This document shows, piece by piece, positions 17,767 to 25,582 of a stretch of DNA of 64,000 bases. Numbering within the stretch: the stretch's first letter is position 1; the number at the start of each line of letters is the position of its first letter. The stretch covers positions 1-64,000 of the forward strand of contig NZ_BBYM01000013.1 in NCBI RefSeq assembly GCF_001570405.1, written 5' to 3'. The notes under the pieces are model-generated. The model did no database searches, was not told where the DNA came from, and worked only from the letters and a program-made list of their open reading frames with translations. The stretch is from Microtetraspora niveoalba (lineage in GTDB: Bacteria > Actinomycetota > Actinomycetes > Streptosporangiales > Streptosporangiaceae). Both the position numbers and the translations under genes were made by a program.

Positions 17767-17975
17767 TCACCGACGGAGCAGTGGCAGGACGTACCCGGCG
17801 AACCGGGCCAATGCCGCGCGGGGGTCGTCGGCGACCAGCCGGACGACGATGTGGCGTGCTCGAGCCCGAGATCCTCGGACTGCCGTGCGAGGCCGACCAG
17901 CCGACCGAGGTCGTCATTGCCGCGTACGGCCTCGTCACGCGTGGGCAGCAGGTAGCCGATCTTCACATCGGCCAC
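17767..17975 (-). pseudogene. Luciferase-like monooxygenase with a large internal deletion
   Basis: The GTG start encodes the N-terminus of an LLM-class F420/flavin oxidoreductase (VKIGYLLPTRDEAVRG, LGRLVGLARQSEDLGLEH). Immediately afterwards another frame gives the family's C-terminus (VVRLVADDPRAALARFAGYV, then LPLLRR stop). About 250 internal residues are missing, including the catalytic barrel core. A single deletion plus frameshift explains it. It sits 1 bp after the hydrolase gene stop, in the operon whose other members remain intact. Confidence 0.7.
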
Positions 17976-17976
17976 C

Positions 17977-18660
17977 TCAGGCGTCCCCCAGCAGGATGTC
18001 CGCCAGTTCGCGCGGGGCGGTGACCATGGCGTCGTGGCCGACGTCCAGGATGGTGGCCGGCCAGCCGTGCTCGCCTGCCAGCCGCGCGAACGGCATCGGG
18101 CCCTTGGGTGAGCAGAGCACCGTGCGGCACCGGATCGCGTCGACGGCCCCGGTCAGCCGGGTCGGCTCGGAGAACGTCAGCCGTGGCTGGGGAGTCAGCT
18201 TCGCCTCCAGCCACTCAACCTGCTCCGGTTTGGTCACGCCGACCATGGCAGGCGGAGGCGTCGCGAGAAGTCCGTCCACCGTGACGGATTCGACCCATTC
18301 GCGGAAGAACTCGGGGGCCAGATCGTCCAGCGACTCTCCGTCGCGGCCCGCCCACGCGTCGACCAGGACGATCTGGGAGACGCGTCCGGGCATGCGGTCG
18401 GCGGCCTCGCGGACGACCAGGCCGGCGTAGCTGTGCCCGACGAGGACGACCTCCCGCAGGTCCTCGCACGTCAGCAGGCCGGTGATGTCGTCCACATGGG
18501 TCCGCAGGCCGATGTCCGGGCTCGCGAGGTGGGCCCGCTCGCCCAGCCCGGTCAGAGTCGGGGTGTACACCTCGTGCCCGGCCTCCCGCAGTCGCGCGGC
18601 CACCTGCCGCCAGCACCAGCCGCCGTGCCAGGCGCCGTGAACGAGGACGTACGTCGTCAT
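17977..18660 (-). CDS. Alpha/beta hydrolase
   Basis: A 227-aa hydrolase of the salicylate-esterase/AB-hydrolase_6 type. It has the N-terminal VLVHGAWHGGWCW (oxyanion loop), nucleophile elbow VGHSYAG with Ser78, and a C-terminal His in DVGHDAMV. Its probable role is hydrolysis of an ester or C-C bond in a small molecule. The ATG at 18660 shares one base with the stop of the upstream SnoaL gene, indicating coupled translation. No signal peptide, so it is cytosolic. Confidence 0.85.
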   Translation of the reverse strand: MTTYVLVHGAWHGGWCWRQVAARLREAGHEVYTPTLTGLGERAHLASPDIGLRTHVDDITGLLTCEDLREVVLVGHSYAGLVVREAADRMPGRVSQIVLVDAWAGRDGESLDDLAPEFFREWVESVTVDGLLATPPPAMVGVTKPEQVEWLEAKLTPQPRLTFSEPTRLTGAVDAIRCRTVLCSPKGPMPFARLAGEHGWPATILDVGHDAMVTAPRELADILLGDA

Positions 18661-19109
18661 CACGCGGCCTTCCGCCAGGCCGCGAACCGGTCGGCGGCGG
18701 CATCGGTGGACAGTCCGAGTTGCTCGCACATCTGATGGAAGTCGAAGAAGAACCTCTCATGGGCGATCAGGCCGTCCCGCACGGTCCAGTGGCAGGCGAA
18801 CGGCAGCGCGTAGGTGCCGCCCGTGGGCTCGATGCCGGCCAGGCTCATCTTCATGGTGGCCCGGATCGTCCCGGAGCCGATGACCAGCTCACCGGCCTCC
18901 ACGAGGTAGTCCAGGTCGACGTGATAGTCGGGGAACGCGCGCAGGAACCCGGTGAACTGCCGGGCGGCCTCCTCGATGCCGTTCGCCACGGCCTGGAAGG
19001 CGATCGTCTCGAAGACGGCTCCGGGGTGGCAGTAGGACAGGGCCGCCGGCACGTCGGCGCGGCTCTTCGCCTCCGCGTACGCCCGTACGACGTCGATGTT
19101 CTCGGACAT
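18660..19109 (-). CDS. SnoaL-like polyketide cyclase/NTF2-fold protein
   Basis: A 149-aa NTF2-like cone-fold protein (IDVVRAYAEAKSRADVPAAL, FPDYHVDLDYLVEAGELV, HWTVRDGLIAHERFFFD). Members isomerise, hydrate or cyclise small molecules; many are ester cyclases. Good ribosome site AAGGAGAA before the ATG. It sits between a zinc-independent oxidoreductase and a hydrolase, suggesting one catabolic or detoxification pathway. Substrate unknown. Confidence 0.85.
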   Translation of the reverse strand: MSENIDVVRAYAEAKSRADVPAALSYCHPGAVFETIAFQAVANGIEEAARQFTGFLRAFPDYHVDLDYLVEAGELVIGSGTIRATMKMSLAGIEPTGGTYALPFACHWTVRDGLIAHERFFFDFHQMCEQLGLSTDAAADRFAAWRKAA

Positions 19110-19139
19110 TCTTCTCCTTGCTCTCGTTCGTACGCTCGT

Positions 19140-20078
19140 TCAGGCGACGGCGAGCACGACCTTGCCGGTGGTGCGGCCCGTGGCGACCAGGTCGTGCGCC
19201 TTGTCCGCCTGCTCCAGGGGGTAGACCGCGTTGACGTGCACCTTGAGCCGTCGCTCGCCCACAAGGGTGGCCAGCGCTTCCAGCCCCGCGCCGTCGGGAT
19301 CGACCAGGTAGGTCACGGCGTGTACGCCGAGCTCCCGGGCGCGTTCGTGCAGCCCGGGGGTCCAGGCTCCCTGCCCGCAGGCGAGGACGCCGCCCGGCCG
19401 GAGGCACTCCAGCGCCCTGAGAGCGGCCTCGCCGCCGAACATCTGGATGACGATGTCCACGTCGCGCAGTGTGGCGGGCACGTCCACCCTGGTGTAGTCG
19501 ATCACCTCGTCGGCGCCCAGCTCGCGTACGAAGGGGTGCTTGGCCGCGCTGGCGGTGCCGATCACGTAAGCCCCGTACGCCTTGGCGATCTGGACCGCCA
19601 GGTGCCCCACGCCTCCGGCGGCGCCCGACACGAGAACCCGCTGCGCCGGGCCCACGCCCGCGACTTCGGTGAGCATCTGCCACGCCGTCAGCCCGGCCAG
19701 CGGCAGCGCCGCCGCTTCGGTGAAGCCCAGGCCCTCGGGCATGTGGGCGAAGTGGCGGGCGGGGGCGGTGACGTACTCGGCATAGGCGCCCGCCGCCCGG
19801 GGAAACCACGGCATTCCGAAGACCGTGTCGCCGACCTGGAACCGCGTGGTGCCGTAGCCGATCTCCTCCACCACGCCCGCCACGTCCCAGCCGTTGACGA
19901 ACGGCAGTTCGAGCGCCGTGTTGTAAGCCTGACCCCGCCGCGTGTACACGTCGACCGGGTTGACCCCGGCCGCGCGCACCCTGACCAGCACCTCGCCGAA
20001 CGCCGGCCGAGGCGCCTCCACCTCCACCAGTTCCAAGGGCTCCGACTCGCCCCACGCCGCCTGCCGCATCGCCCGCAT
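19140..20078 (-). CDS. NADPH:quinone reductase-like MDR oxidoreductase
   Basis: A 312-aa medium-chain reductase of the zeta-crystallin type. It has an N-terminal GroES-like fold (GEVLVRVRAAGVNPVDVY) and the NADPH-binding motif VSGAAGGVGHLAVQIAK. It contains no structural zinc cysteine cluster. The chosen ATG at 20078 has GAAGGGG upstream; a longer reading of nine codons exists. It is the first gene of the leftward operon and the palindrome at 20119-20147 lies just upstream. Reduces quinones or enones with NADPH. Confidence 0.88.
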   Translation of the reverse strand: MRAMRQAAWGESEPLELVEVEAPRPAFGEVLVRVRAAGVNPVDVYTRRGQAYNTALELPFVNGWDVAGVVEEIGYGTTRFQVGDTVFGMPWFPRAAGAYAEYVTAPARHFAHMPEGLGFTEAAALPLAGLTAWQMLTEVAGVGPAQRVLVSGAAGGVGHLAVQIAKAYGAYVIGTASAAKHPFVRELGADEVIDYTRVDVPATLRDVDIVIQMFGGEAALRALECLRPGGVLACGQGAWTPGLHERARELGVHAVTYLVDPDGAGLEALATLVGERRLKVHVNAVYPLEQADKAHDLVATGRTTGKVVLAVA

Positions 20079-20118
20079 GACCGCCCCTTCGCTCTTCCGG
20101 CTCAAGAATCAGCGCCAA

Positions 20119-20147
20119 ATTTACATACATGCATTATGTATGTAAAT
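20119..20147. promoter_or_regulatory. 29-bp palindromic operator before the redox operon
   Basis: ATTTACATACAT (20119-20130) and its exact reverse complement ATGTATGTAAAT (20136-20147) flank a 5-bp centre. This is the size and AT-rich shape of a TetR-family operator. It lies 41 bp upstream of the first gene of an operon whose last gene is a TetR regulator, so autorepression is the simplest reading. Confidence 0.8.
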
Positions 20148-20159
20148 AGCCCGCGCACG

Positions 20160-20235
20160 CATCCCGCTCTGCCGGCTCGCCCTGCTGCTCATCCGCATCA
20201 TCGAGACCCGCACCGGCGCTACCTGGCCCCCCGCC
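20160..20235 (+). pseudogene. Transposase fragment (IS1634-like)
   Basis: A short frame reads LCRLALLLIRIIETRTGATWP, matching the conserved region of IS1634-type DDE transposases just before the C-terminus. Only about 25 residues remain. It is immediately followed by a terminator hairpin. Confidence 0.4.
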
Positions 20236-20269
20236 GTGCCCCGTGGAACGATTCCGCGCCCGTACGCCG

Positions 20270-20299
20270 AAGGACCCCGAGAGATCTCCCGGGGTCCTT
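20270..20299. terminator. Terminator-like hairpin
   Basis: Arms AAGGACCCCG (20270-20279) and CGGGGTCCTT (20290-20299) pair perfectly over 10 bp with a 10-nt loop that can itself pair GAGA/TCTC. No intact gene ends here, so it may be left over from the transposase remnant or insulate the operator region from rightward transcription. Confidence 0.6.
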
Positions 20300-20311
20300 C
20301 GTTGTGATGGC

Positions 20312-20538
20312 CGCTTGACCAGATCATGCGGTGGTATCGCCTGCGGGTCACGACGGATCAGTCCACGCCTGCGGCGCCGATACACTCCTTCAAGCCGGGC
20401 GGCGCGCATCAGCCGGGCCACCCGCTTGCGCCCGATGCGCACCCCGAACTCCCCCAGCTCGGCGTGGAGGCGCGGGGATCCATAGGTTCCCCGGGATCCG
20501 GCGTGGATAGTGGCGATCGTCTCGGTCATTGACGGCAT
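20312..20538 (-). pseudogene. IS3-family transposase fragment
   Basis: The frame TIATIHAGSRGTYGSPRLHA, then FGVRIGRKRVARLMRAARLEGV, matches the HTH_21 segment of IS3-family orfB transposases, in which a YGSPRI-type motif precedes KRVARLM. The DDE catalytic domain is missing. It overlaps nothing essential and marks this interval as an insertion hotspot. Confidence 0.7.
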
Positions 20539-20564
20539 GAACGATCGCGATTGATCGGATATGC

Positions 20565-21050
20565 GTGAACCTCTGGGATCCCGGCGCCGCTTTGGCCCGA
20601 ATATTAGCCGGGCCTCTCTCACTGATCGCGTCAGCAAGTGACCCTAGCGAGTCCAGACAGACGGTTATCAAGGAACTGGATCCGAAAGAATGGTCCCGAC
20701 ACGAAGCTTATTGGGCGCATGCATGGCGGGCCCTTGCGTGGCTATTTGTCCTCGGCGTCGGCGGACCGGCAGCCTTCCTGATATATGTCGCAGGCGATCA
20801 ATTTGGCTCTGACATCGTCAGAGGCATAGCTGCGCCACTGGGCGCATTTGCGTATATCGCGTTTCCAACGTGCCTTGTTCACAGCCTCCGAGGAGGAGTG
20901 GCGTGGATGATTTCGCCAACAGGAGGGAGCGGGAATCGAGAGGAAAGAGAGAGGCCCTCACCCTGGACACGTCCCAGCCCACTTGACGCGTATGCAGGAA
21001 TCCTTATCGCCATCGGAGTCGCCATCGAGTTCTACAATTCGATCGCATGA
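20565..21050 (+). CDS. Small membrane protein of unknown function
   Basis: An ORF of 161 aa, unrecognised. It has three hydrophobic segments (LAWLFVLGVGGPAAFLIYVA, IVRGIAAPLGAFAYIAFPTC, YAGILIAIGVAIEF) with a charged loop GNREERERPSP between the last two. The base composition is noticeably lower in GC than neighbouring genes, hinting at foreign origin. The precise start is uncertain; translation may begin after the first 30 codons, whose sequence overlaps the transposase debris. It is bounded on both sides by insertion-sequence remnants. Confidence 0.5.
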   Translation: MNLWDPGAALARILAGPLSLIASASDPSESRQTVIKELDPKEWSRHEAYWAHAWRALAWLFVLGVGGPAAFLIYVAGDQFGSDIVRGIAAPLGAFAYIAFPTCLVHSLRGGVAWMISPTGGSGNREERERPSPWTRPSPLDAYAGILIAIGVAIEFYNSIA

Positions 21051-21136
21051 TTCTGGCGATAAAGTGTGATCGCCATTCTTGGCGCTCCTACGCGAGGGTC
21101 AGCCGATCGGGTAGGCATCTTCCGGCTCGTGGCGGT

Positions 21137-21360
21137 CAGTGAAGCAGCACGTTCACGTGCTCGCGCAAGACTTTCATGATCTCTTCGAGAGGCGAGTAGC
21201 GCACGACTTCACCCTCGTCCGGATCCACATATTCGACCTCCGGGCCGAGATGAGTACGCGCGACCTCGAAGTCATGCCAGATCAGCTCGCCAGGGGAAGA
21301 GGTCTCAGGGTTGGTCAGGTAGGCGTGGCCGGGGCGCGGCTGTTCGGCCAGGGCGAGCGC
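21137..21360 (-). pseudogene. C-terminal gene fragment of unknown function
   Basis: A minus-strand frame ending at 21137 reads LALAEQPRPGHAYLTNPE, LIWHDFEVARTHLGPEVEYV, DPDEGEVVRYSPLEEIMKVL, then REHVNVLLH. It looks like genuine coding sequence but has no start codon within the open frame and runs directly into the IS5-type fragment at 21366. The 5' part was probably lost on insertion or deletion. I do not recognise the family. Confidence 0.45.
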
Positions 21361-21365
21361 GGGAC

Positions 21366-21535
21366 GGTTCGACGCCGGTGTCCCTCCACCGCCGGAAGCG
21401 GTTGTGGACGGTCGACCAGGCGTCGAACTCCTTCGGCATCTCCCGCCACTGCGCGCCCGTCTTGAACCGCCAGATCATGCCCTCGAACTGCTGTCGCAGC
21501 CGCTCGGGGTACGGGCCGAACCCACCGATTAGGCA
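21366..21535 (-). pseudogene. IS5-family transposase N-terminal fragment
   Basis: The frame reads GFGPYPERLRQQFEGMIWRF, KTGAQWREMPKEFDAWSTVH, NRFRRWRDTGV. This is the DUF4096-type N-terminal segment of IS5-family transposases that precedes the DDE core. The rest of the element is absent. Confidence 0.75.
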
Positions 21536-21553
21536 GGTAACTGCATCACACCA

Positions 21554-22069
21554 TCAAGCCCGAAAATCCGGTGCGCGCCGGAGAAGGTGCTGCTGCCAGA
21601 CCTGGTTTTCGTCGAAGTGGTTGTCGTAGAGGTCCTGGGCTTCGAGGATGCTCTCCAGGGCGGCCTCGCCCTTGGCGACGCGCTGCAGTTGGCGGAAGTA
21701 CTCGAAGCGCTCTATTCCGGGCGTGACGACGATCAGCAGATCGGCCTCGGTTCCGGGGGCGGCGGCGAAGGCGTGGACGGCGCGGGGCGGGACCACGACC
21801 AGGTCTCCCTGCTCCACCGTGAGGACGCGTTCTCCGGTGAGGATCTCGGCCGCCCCCTGCAGGACGTAGAAGAGCTCGCTGGCCCTGGTGTGATGGTGCG
21901 GCGACGCTCCGGAGGCTCCCTGCCCCAGGGTGATCCGCTGAGCGCTGAGAGCTCCTCCGACCTGACTGCTGTCGGCATACAGTCGCCCGGTCACCTGGGC
22001 GGTCGCGAGGATCTCGGTCTCCGCCTCGCGTACCACCACGACGTCATGGGATGAAACAGGTAGCGACAT
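21554..22069 (-). CDS. Cupin-domain protein (translationally coupled to SARP)
   Basis: A 171-aa single-domain cupin. The metal-site motif SPHHHTRASELFYVLQG supplies His/Glu ligands, and the second cupin motif is PPRAVHAFAAAPG. A helical tail (YFRQLQRVAKGEAALES) follows. Such proteins bind metal and act as dioxygenases, isomerases or sugar epimerase-like enzymes; the tail resembles quercetinase-like cupins. The ATG has GAAAGGGG upstream. It overlaps the upstream SARP gene by 26 bp, so the two are co-translated. Confidence 0.8.
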   Translation of the reverse strand: MSLPVSSHDVVVVREAETEILATAQVTGRLYADSSQVGGALSAQRITLGQGASGASPHHHTRASELFYVLQGAAEILTGERVLTVEQGDLVVVPPRAVHAFAAAPGTEADLLIVVTPGIERFEYFRQLQRVAKGEAALESILEAQDLYDNHFDENQVWQQHLLRRAPDFRA

Positions 22070-22973
22070 ATGACAGCGCCCCTTTCGTCGTCGGCAGAGT
22101 GCCCCTCTGCGGCGACGTTGCCAACACCTTCGGAGTGAGCCTGGTGGTCGCCTGACGCCGCCCCCTCGCACAGCTGCCGCCGTGCAGTCGCACTACGTGC
22201 CGCGGGGTGAGCGAGGGATCGTGGTGCAGGATCCGATCCTCCATCACGCGGATGCGGGGATCGGGGTCGAGACCGAAGGCCTCGGCCATCTGCCTGCGTC
22301 CTTCGGCGATGAGGGACAGCGCGTCCGCCTGCCGGCCCGCCTGGTAGAGCGCGTGCGCGGTGAGCACACGCAGCCGCTCCCGATACGGGAAGGCCGCCAG
22401 CAGCCGTCCCAGTTCGGGGACCAGCACAGGGCCGAGCCCCTGAGCCAGATCCGCCTCCGCCGCGTCCTCGATGAGGCTCCTGTGCAACTCGGCCAGATAG
22501 TGCGCCTCGTCACGGATCCATGGCCCGTCGGGAAAATCCTTCAGCGGCGCCCCGCGCCACTCGGCGAGCGCCTTGCGCAGATAGGCCGACGCCTGCGCGC
22601 TGTGGCCCGCGGCGAAGAGCTTGCGGCCCTCCTGTGCCAGGATGCGCACCCGTCCGATGTCCAGGGACTCCTGCCGGACGGTCAGGCGGTAGCCCCTGGA
22701 GCGCCTGGCGATGATCTCGTAGTCGCCACGCCGCTCCGTACCCGGCTCGAGGATCCGGCGCAGCCTGCACACATACACATGCAGGCTGCTCACGGCGACG
22801 CGACTGTTCGTGGCCTCCGGCCAGATCACGTCGACGAGCTGCTCGATGTCGATGGTCTCATCTGCCCTGAGCATCAGCGCGCCGAGCACCATGCGCTGCT
22901 TTCGGGGGCCGAGATCAAGTGACGTGCCGTCACCCGCCAGCACCGCCGTCTCACCGAGTAGCCGGAAGTCCAT
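22044..22973 (-). CDS. SARP-family transcriptional activator
   Basis: A protein of about 309 aa. The N-terminal OmpR-like winged helix (LGPRKQRMVLGALMLRADE, VSSLHVYVCRLRRILEPG) is followed by the BTAD helical domain (HSAQASAYLRKALAEWRG through AFGLDPDPRIRVME). This is the short architecture of pathway-specific antibiotic activators such as ActII-ORF4. The ATG at 22973 has GGAGGAG 5 bp upstream, better than the in-frame ATG at 22985, which contains that ribosome site. The last 40 residues are low-complexity basic sequence. It is coupled to the cupin gene; no biosynthetic cluster is visible nearby, so its targets are unclear. Confidence 0.88.
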   Translation of the reverse strand: MDFRLLGETAVLAGDGTSLDLGPRKQRMVLGALMLRADETIDIEQLVDVIWPEATNSRVAVSSLHVYVCRLRRILEPGTERRGDYEIIARRSRGYRLTVRQESLDIGRVRILAQEGRKLFAAGHSAQASAYLRKALAEWRGAPLKDFPDGPWIRDEAHYLAELHRSLIEDAAEADLAQGLGPVLVPELGRLLAAFPYRERLRVLTAHALYQAGRQADALSLIAEGRRQMAEAFGLDPDPRIRVMEDRILHHDPSLTPRHVVRLHGGSCARGRRQATTRLTPKVLATSPQRGTLPTTKGALSYVATCFIP

Positions 22974-23039
22974 GATCTCCTCCATGAATGACGGAAGGCC
23001 CCTGACCGGGGCCTCCCTCGGCCGGCCTGAACGAGAGGG

Positions 23040-23501
23040 TTACTGCGCGGGACGGCCGATGAAGGTGGTCCGGTTCCGCTCAGCGATCTCGGTGATGAGC
23101 GGAGCCAGTTCCTCCATCGCGCGCCCGGTGGGAACGTTCGCGTCGAGGTCGGCGAAGAGCTTTCCGGTGCCGTCGGTCAGGCTGAAAGCCAGGAACTTCG
23201 CGGCCTTGCTGCGCACCTCGATGGTGTGCACGGCACCAGTGGGGACCGTGATCGACTCGCCGGGGCCCATCTCGTACCGCTTGGAGCCCACCTGAACCGA
23301 CATCCTGCCGTGCAGCATGTAGTACGACTCGGGCCAGGGGTGCCGGTGCGGCGGGACGAAGCTACCTCGCTCGCCGTCGATCTCGAACAACTCGTACTCA
23401 CCATTGGTGTGCTCCGCGCCGACCTTCACCGTCGCGGTGCTGTCGACCGTGAACAGCTCCCTGCCCTCGCCGGCAAGGCTGTGGTGGATCTGCTGGGACA
23501 T
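23040..23501 (-). CDS. Second cupin-domain protein
   Basis: A 153-aa cupin. The first motif is VPPHRHPWPESYYMLHGRMSV with three potential His and one Glu ligand; the second is VPTGAVHTIEV. AAGGAGA precedes the ATG. It lies 66 bp upstream of the SARP start on the same strand and may head the cupin-SARP-cupin transcript. It is divergent from the LuxR-type regulator at 23675, which could control it. Enzymatic activity unknown. Confidence 0.82.
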   Translation of the reverse strand: MSQQIHHSLAGEGRELFTVDSTATVKVGAEHTNGEYELFEIDGERGSFVPPHRHPWPESYYMLHGRMSVQVGSKRYEMGPGESITVPTGAVHTIEVRSKAAKFLAFSLTDGTGKLFADLDANVPTGRAMEELAPLITEIAERNRTTFIGRPAQ

Positions 23502-23674
23502 CGAATCTCCTTCTGTGGCACCGGGGTTGCGGTCCCCGGTGCTCCTGGATTGCGCTCTCACGGTAAGAACCGGGCGCGGTTGCGCTCCATCCCAGGCGAA
23601 GGGTGATCTCGCCTGGCCGGCATCCCCAGGAAACTGGGATGGTGGCCGGCGGGGGACTCTTCGATACTGGGGCC

Positions 23675-24724
23675 ATGGTGAACCAGGCACGGGCCCGCGA
23701 GGCCAGGCGCGCCTTATCCGCCCTCGCGTCGGCCGGCCTGAGCGCGGCCGACGTCCAGCAGGAGGCGATCGACGTGGTCGGCCAGGTCGTGCCGTACGAC
23801 GCCACCTGCTGGGCGGCTGTGGACCCGCAGAGCATGCTGCCCACCGGTTCGGTGACGGTCGACCTCAACCCCTCGAAACAGCAGGAGGCGCTGTTCGCCG
23901 AGATCGAGTACGGCCCTTCTGAGGGCAACAGCTTCGCCGACCTGGCGCGGAGCCAGGTCCCCATCTCCCGGCTCTCCGACCTGCCGTTCGGCGAGGTCGT
24001 GCGCAGTCGGCGCTTCAACGAGCTCTACAAGTCCATCGGGGTGGCCTTCGACCTGCGCGCGTCCTTCGTCAGCGACGGTGCCTGCTGGGGGATCGCCGGC
24101 CTGATGCGCGGCCCTGGCGGACCCGACTTCTCCACAGCCGAAGCAGACTTCCTGGCCTCGGTCGCTCCGCTGATCGGCATAGCGCTGCGGACGGCGAACA
24201 GGAGCAGGATGCCCGGCACCAGTGCGGGCTCCGGCGGTCCGGTCGTGATCGTGCTCGGTGCCGGTGGCGAGTTCAAGGGCGCCACGCCCGCCGCCATCGA
24301 ATGGCTGGAGGCCTGGCAGGCGACACGCCCCGGCTGGCTCGACGTCGCACTGCACGCGGTGGCCGCCACGCTGTCCGGTTCCCCTACAGGCACGGCGTAC
24401 GCCCGCATGCGTGACATCTCGGGGACCTGGGTCGTGCTCCGCGCCGCGTGGTTGGTGGACCTGGACTCGTCGGGCGAGCGGGTGCTCATCACCGTCGAAC
24501 CGGTGCCCGCCGACGAGGTGATCGGCATCATGCTGGCCTCCTACGCCCTGACCGCGCGGGAGCGAGAGGTGTGCGAGGAGGTCCTCACGGGCCGTTCCAC
24601 CGCCGAGATCGCCGACCGGTTGCATCTGTCGGCGTACACCATTCAGGACTACCTCAAATCGATCTTCGCGAAGGTCGGCGTGCGCAGTCGCAACCAGCTT
24701 GTCGGTCGTCTCCGCGGTTCCTAG
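23675..24724 (+). CDS. LuxR-family regulator with GAF-like sensor
   Basis: A 349-aa regulator. The first about 190 residues resemble a GAF sensory domain (YDATCWAAVDPQSMLPTGSV, FDLRASFVSDGACWGIAGLM). The C-terminal LuxR HTH reads ALTAREREVCEEVLTGRSTAEIADRL, then AYTIQDYLKSIFAKVGVRSR. The ligand is unknown. The start ATG at 23675 is the only one preserving the domain with a weak GGGG upstream. It is divergent from the cupin operon across a 173-bp region. Confidence 0.85.
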   Translation: MVNQARAREARRALSALASAGLSAADVQQEAIDVVGQVVPYDATCWAAVDPQSMLPTGSVTVDLNPSKQQEALFAEIEYGPSEGNSFADLARSQVPISRLSDLPFGEVVRSRRFNELYKSIGVAFDLRASFVSDGACWGIAGLMRGPGGPDFSTAEADFLASVAPLIGIALRTANRSRMPGTSAGSGGPVVIVLGAGGEFKGATPAAIEWLEAWQATRPGWLDVALHAVAATLSGSPTGTAYARMRDISGTWVVLRAAWLVDLDSSGERVLITVEPVPADEVIGIMLASYALTAREREVCEEVLTGRSTAEIADRLHLSAYTIQDYLKSIFAKVGVRSRNQLVGRLRGS

Positions 24725-24819
24725 TCCAGGGACAGCAGCCAGGGTCACGGTTCTGGTTCGTTCCGGGCCCGAAAGAGGCGTCCGGCGATCACGCGAACGT
24801 GACCGCCGGACTCCGGGGA

Positions 24820-25278
24820 CTAACAGCAGGTGGACGTGGCCATGGGCACGGCGTCGTCTGCGGACTCGCCGGTGGCGCAGCAGACCGACTCCTCCTGCTT
24901 GGTCAAAGCGCCGGCGTCGGCCTTGACCACGTAGACCTCCCAAGGCTCGTTGCCGGGGCCGTGGACCCAGACCTTGTCCTGGAGCGCGTAGCAGCAGGTG
25001 GTGTCGTTCTCCTCGAAGGTCGCCAGCCCGGCCTCCTTCAGACGCTCGGTGGCGGCGTTGACCTGGGCGGTGTCCTCGGCTTCGACGCCGAGGTGGTCCA
25101 TCCGGGTCGGCTCGCCCGCCTCGCCTTCGAGGAGGACCAGCTTGAGCGGGGGCTCCGCGATGGCGAAGTTGGCGTAGCCGGGCCGCCGCTTGGCGGGCTC
25201 GACACCGAACAGCTTGGAGTAGAAGGCGACGGAGCCTTCCAGGTCGGCGACCCGGAGAGCGAGCTGGACACGGGACAT
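24820..25278 (-). CDS. arsI: ArsI/CadI-family VOC metalloenzyme
   Basis: A 152-aa vicinal-oxygen-chelate protein (VQLALRVADLEGSVAFYSKL, DHLGVEAED). It carries the tandem cysteine TTCCYALQDKVWVHGPG and WEVYVVKAD that characterise ArsI C-As lyases and the CadI cadmium-induced proteins. The C-terminus ends in further cysteines (VCCATGES, TSTCC). ArsI cleaves methylarsenite to inorganic arsenite using Fe(II) and O2. It sits divergent to an ArsR and beside an ArsN-like acetyltransferase, favouring ArsI over CadI. The small 58-aa protein gene lies just upstream in the same transcript. Confidence 0.8.
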   Translation of the reverse strand: MSRVQLALRVADLEGSVAFYSKLFGVEPAKRRPGYANFAIAEPPLKLVLLEGEAGEPTRMDHLGVEAEDTAQVNAATERLKEAGLATFEENDTTCCYALQDKVWVHGPGNEPWEVYVVKADAGALTKQEESVCCATGESADDAVPMATSTCC

Positions 25279-25322
25279 GGCGTTCCTCCTGATGGCGAGA
25301 CGGGCCTGGCGGGTGGGCTGGA

Positions 25323-25499
25323 TCAAAGGCGGCCGAGGCCGGCCGCGAGAGCAGAAGTACGGGCCCGATCGAGGTGGGCGTCGCTACGGCAGGCGGAGTC
25401 GCAGACCTCACCGGTGACATCGTTGAACGTCACGACACCGCGTGGCGGGCGAGTCCGGCGGGTGTTCCCGCGGATCAGGGCAGAAAGCCGACGGCCCAT
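25323..25499 (-). CDS. 58-aa protein of the ars locus
   Basis: A short ORF starting ATG with AGGAGG 5 bp upstream and reading MGRRLSALIRGNTRRTRPPR, then VTFNDVTGEVCDSACRSDAH, then LDRARTSALAAG. Two cysteines in CDSAC could bind a metalloid. It is the first gene after the divergent ars operator and is followed 44 bp later by the ArsI gene. The strong ribosome site and protein-like composition support it being real; function unknown. Confidence 0.65.
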   Translation of the reverse strand: MGRRLSALIRGNTRRTRPPRGVVTFNDVTGEVCDSACRSDAHLDRARTSALAAGLGRL

Positions 25500-25512
25500 C
25501 GCATCCTCCTGA

Positions 25513-25528
25513 TTAGACGCCTGTCTAA
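25513..25528. promoter_or_regulatory. Palindromic operator in the divergent ars promoter
   Basis: TTAGAC (25513-25518) and GTCTAA (25523-25528) are exact inverted arms around 4 bp. A second, imperfect dyad (CATATAGATCT / AGAGCTATG) lies at about 25556-25585 over the ArsR start. Both are in the 83-bp gap between the small ORF/ArsI transcript and arsR. ArsR repressors bind such dyads and release them on arsenite binding. Confidence 0.65.
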
Positions 25529-25582
25529 GTAGCAGATGAGCTCAGCTTGCCTCCACATATAGATCTCTGTCAAATTAGAGCT

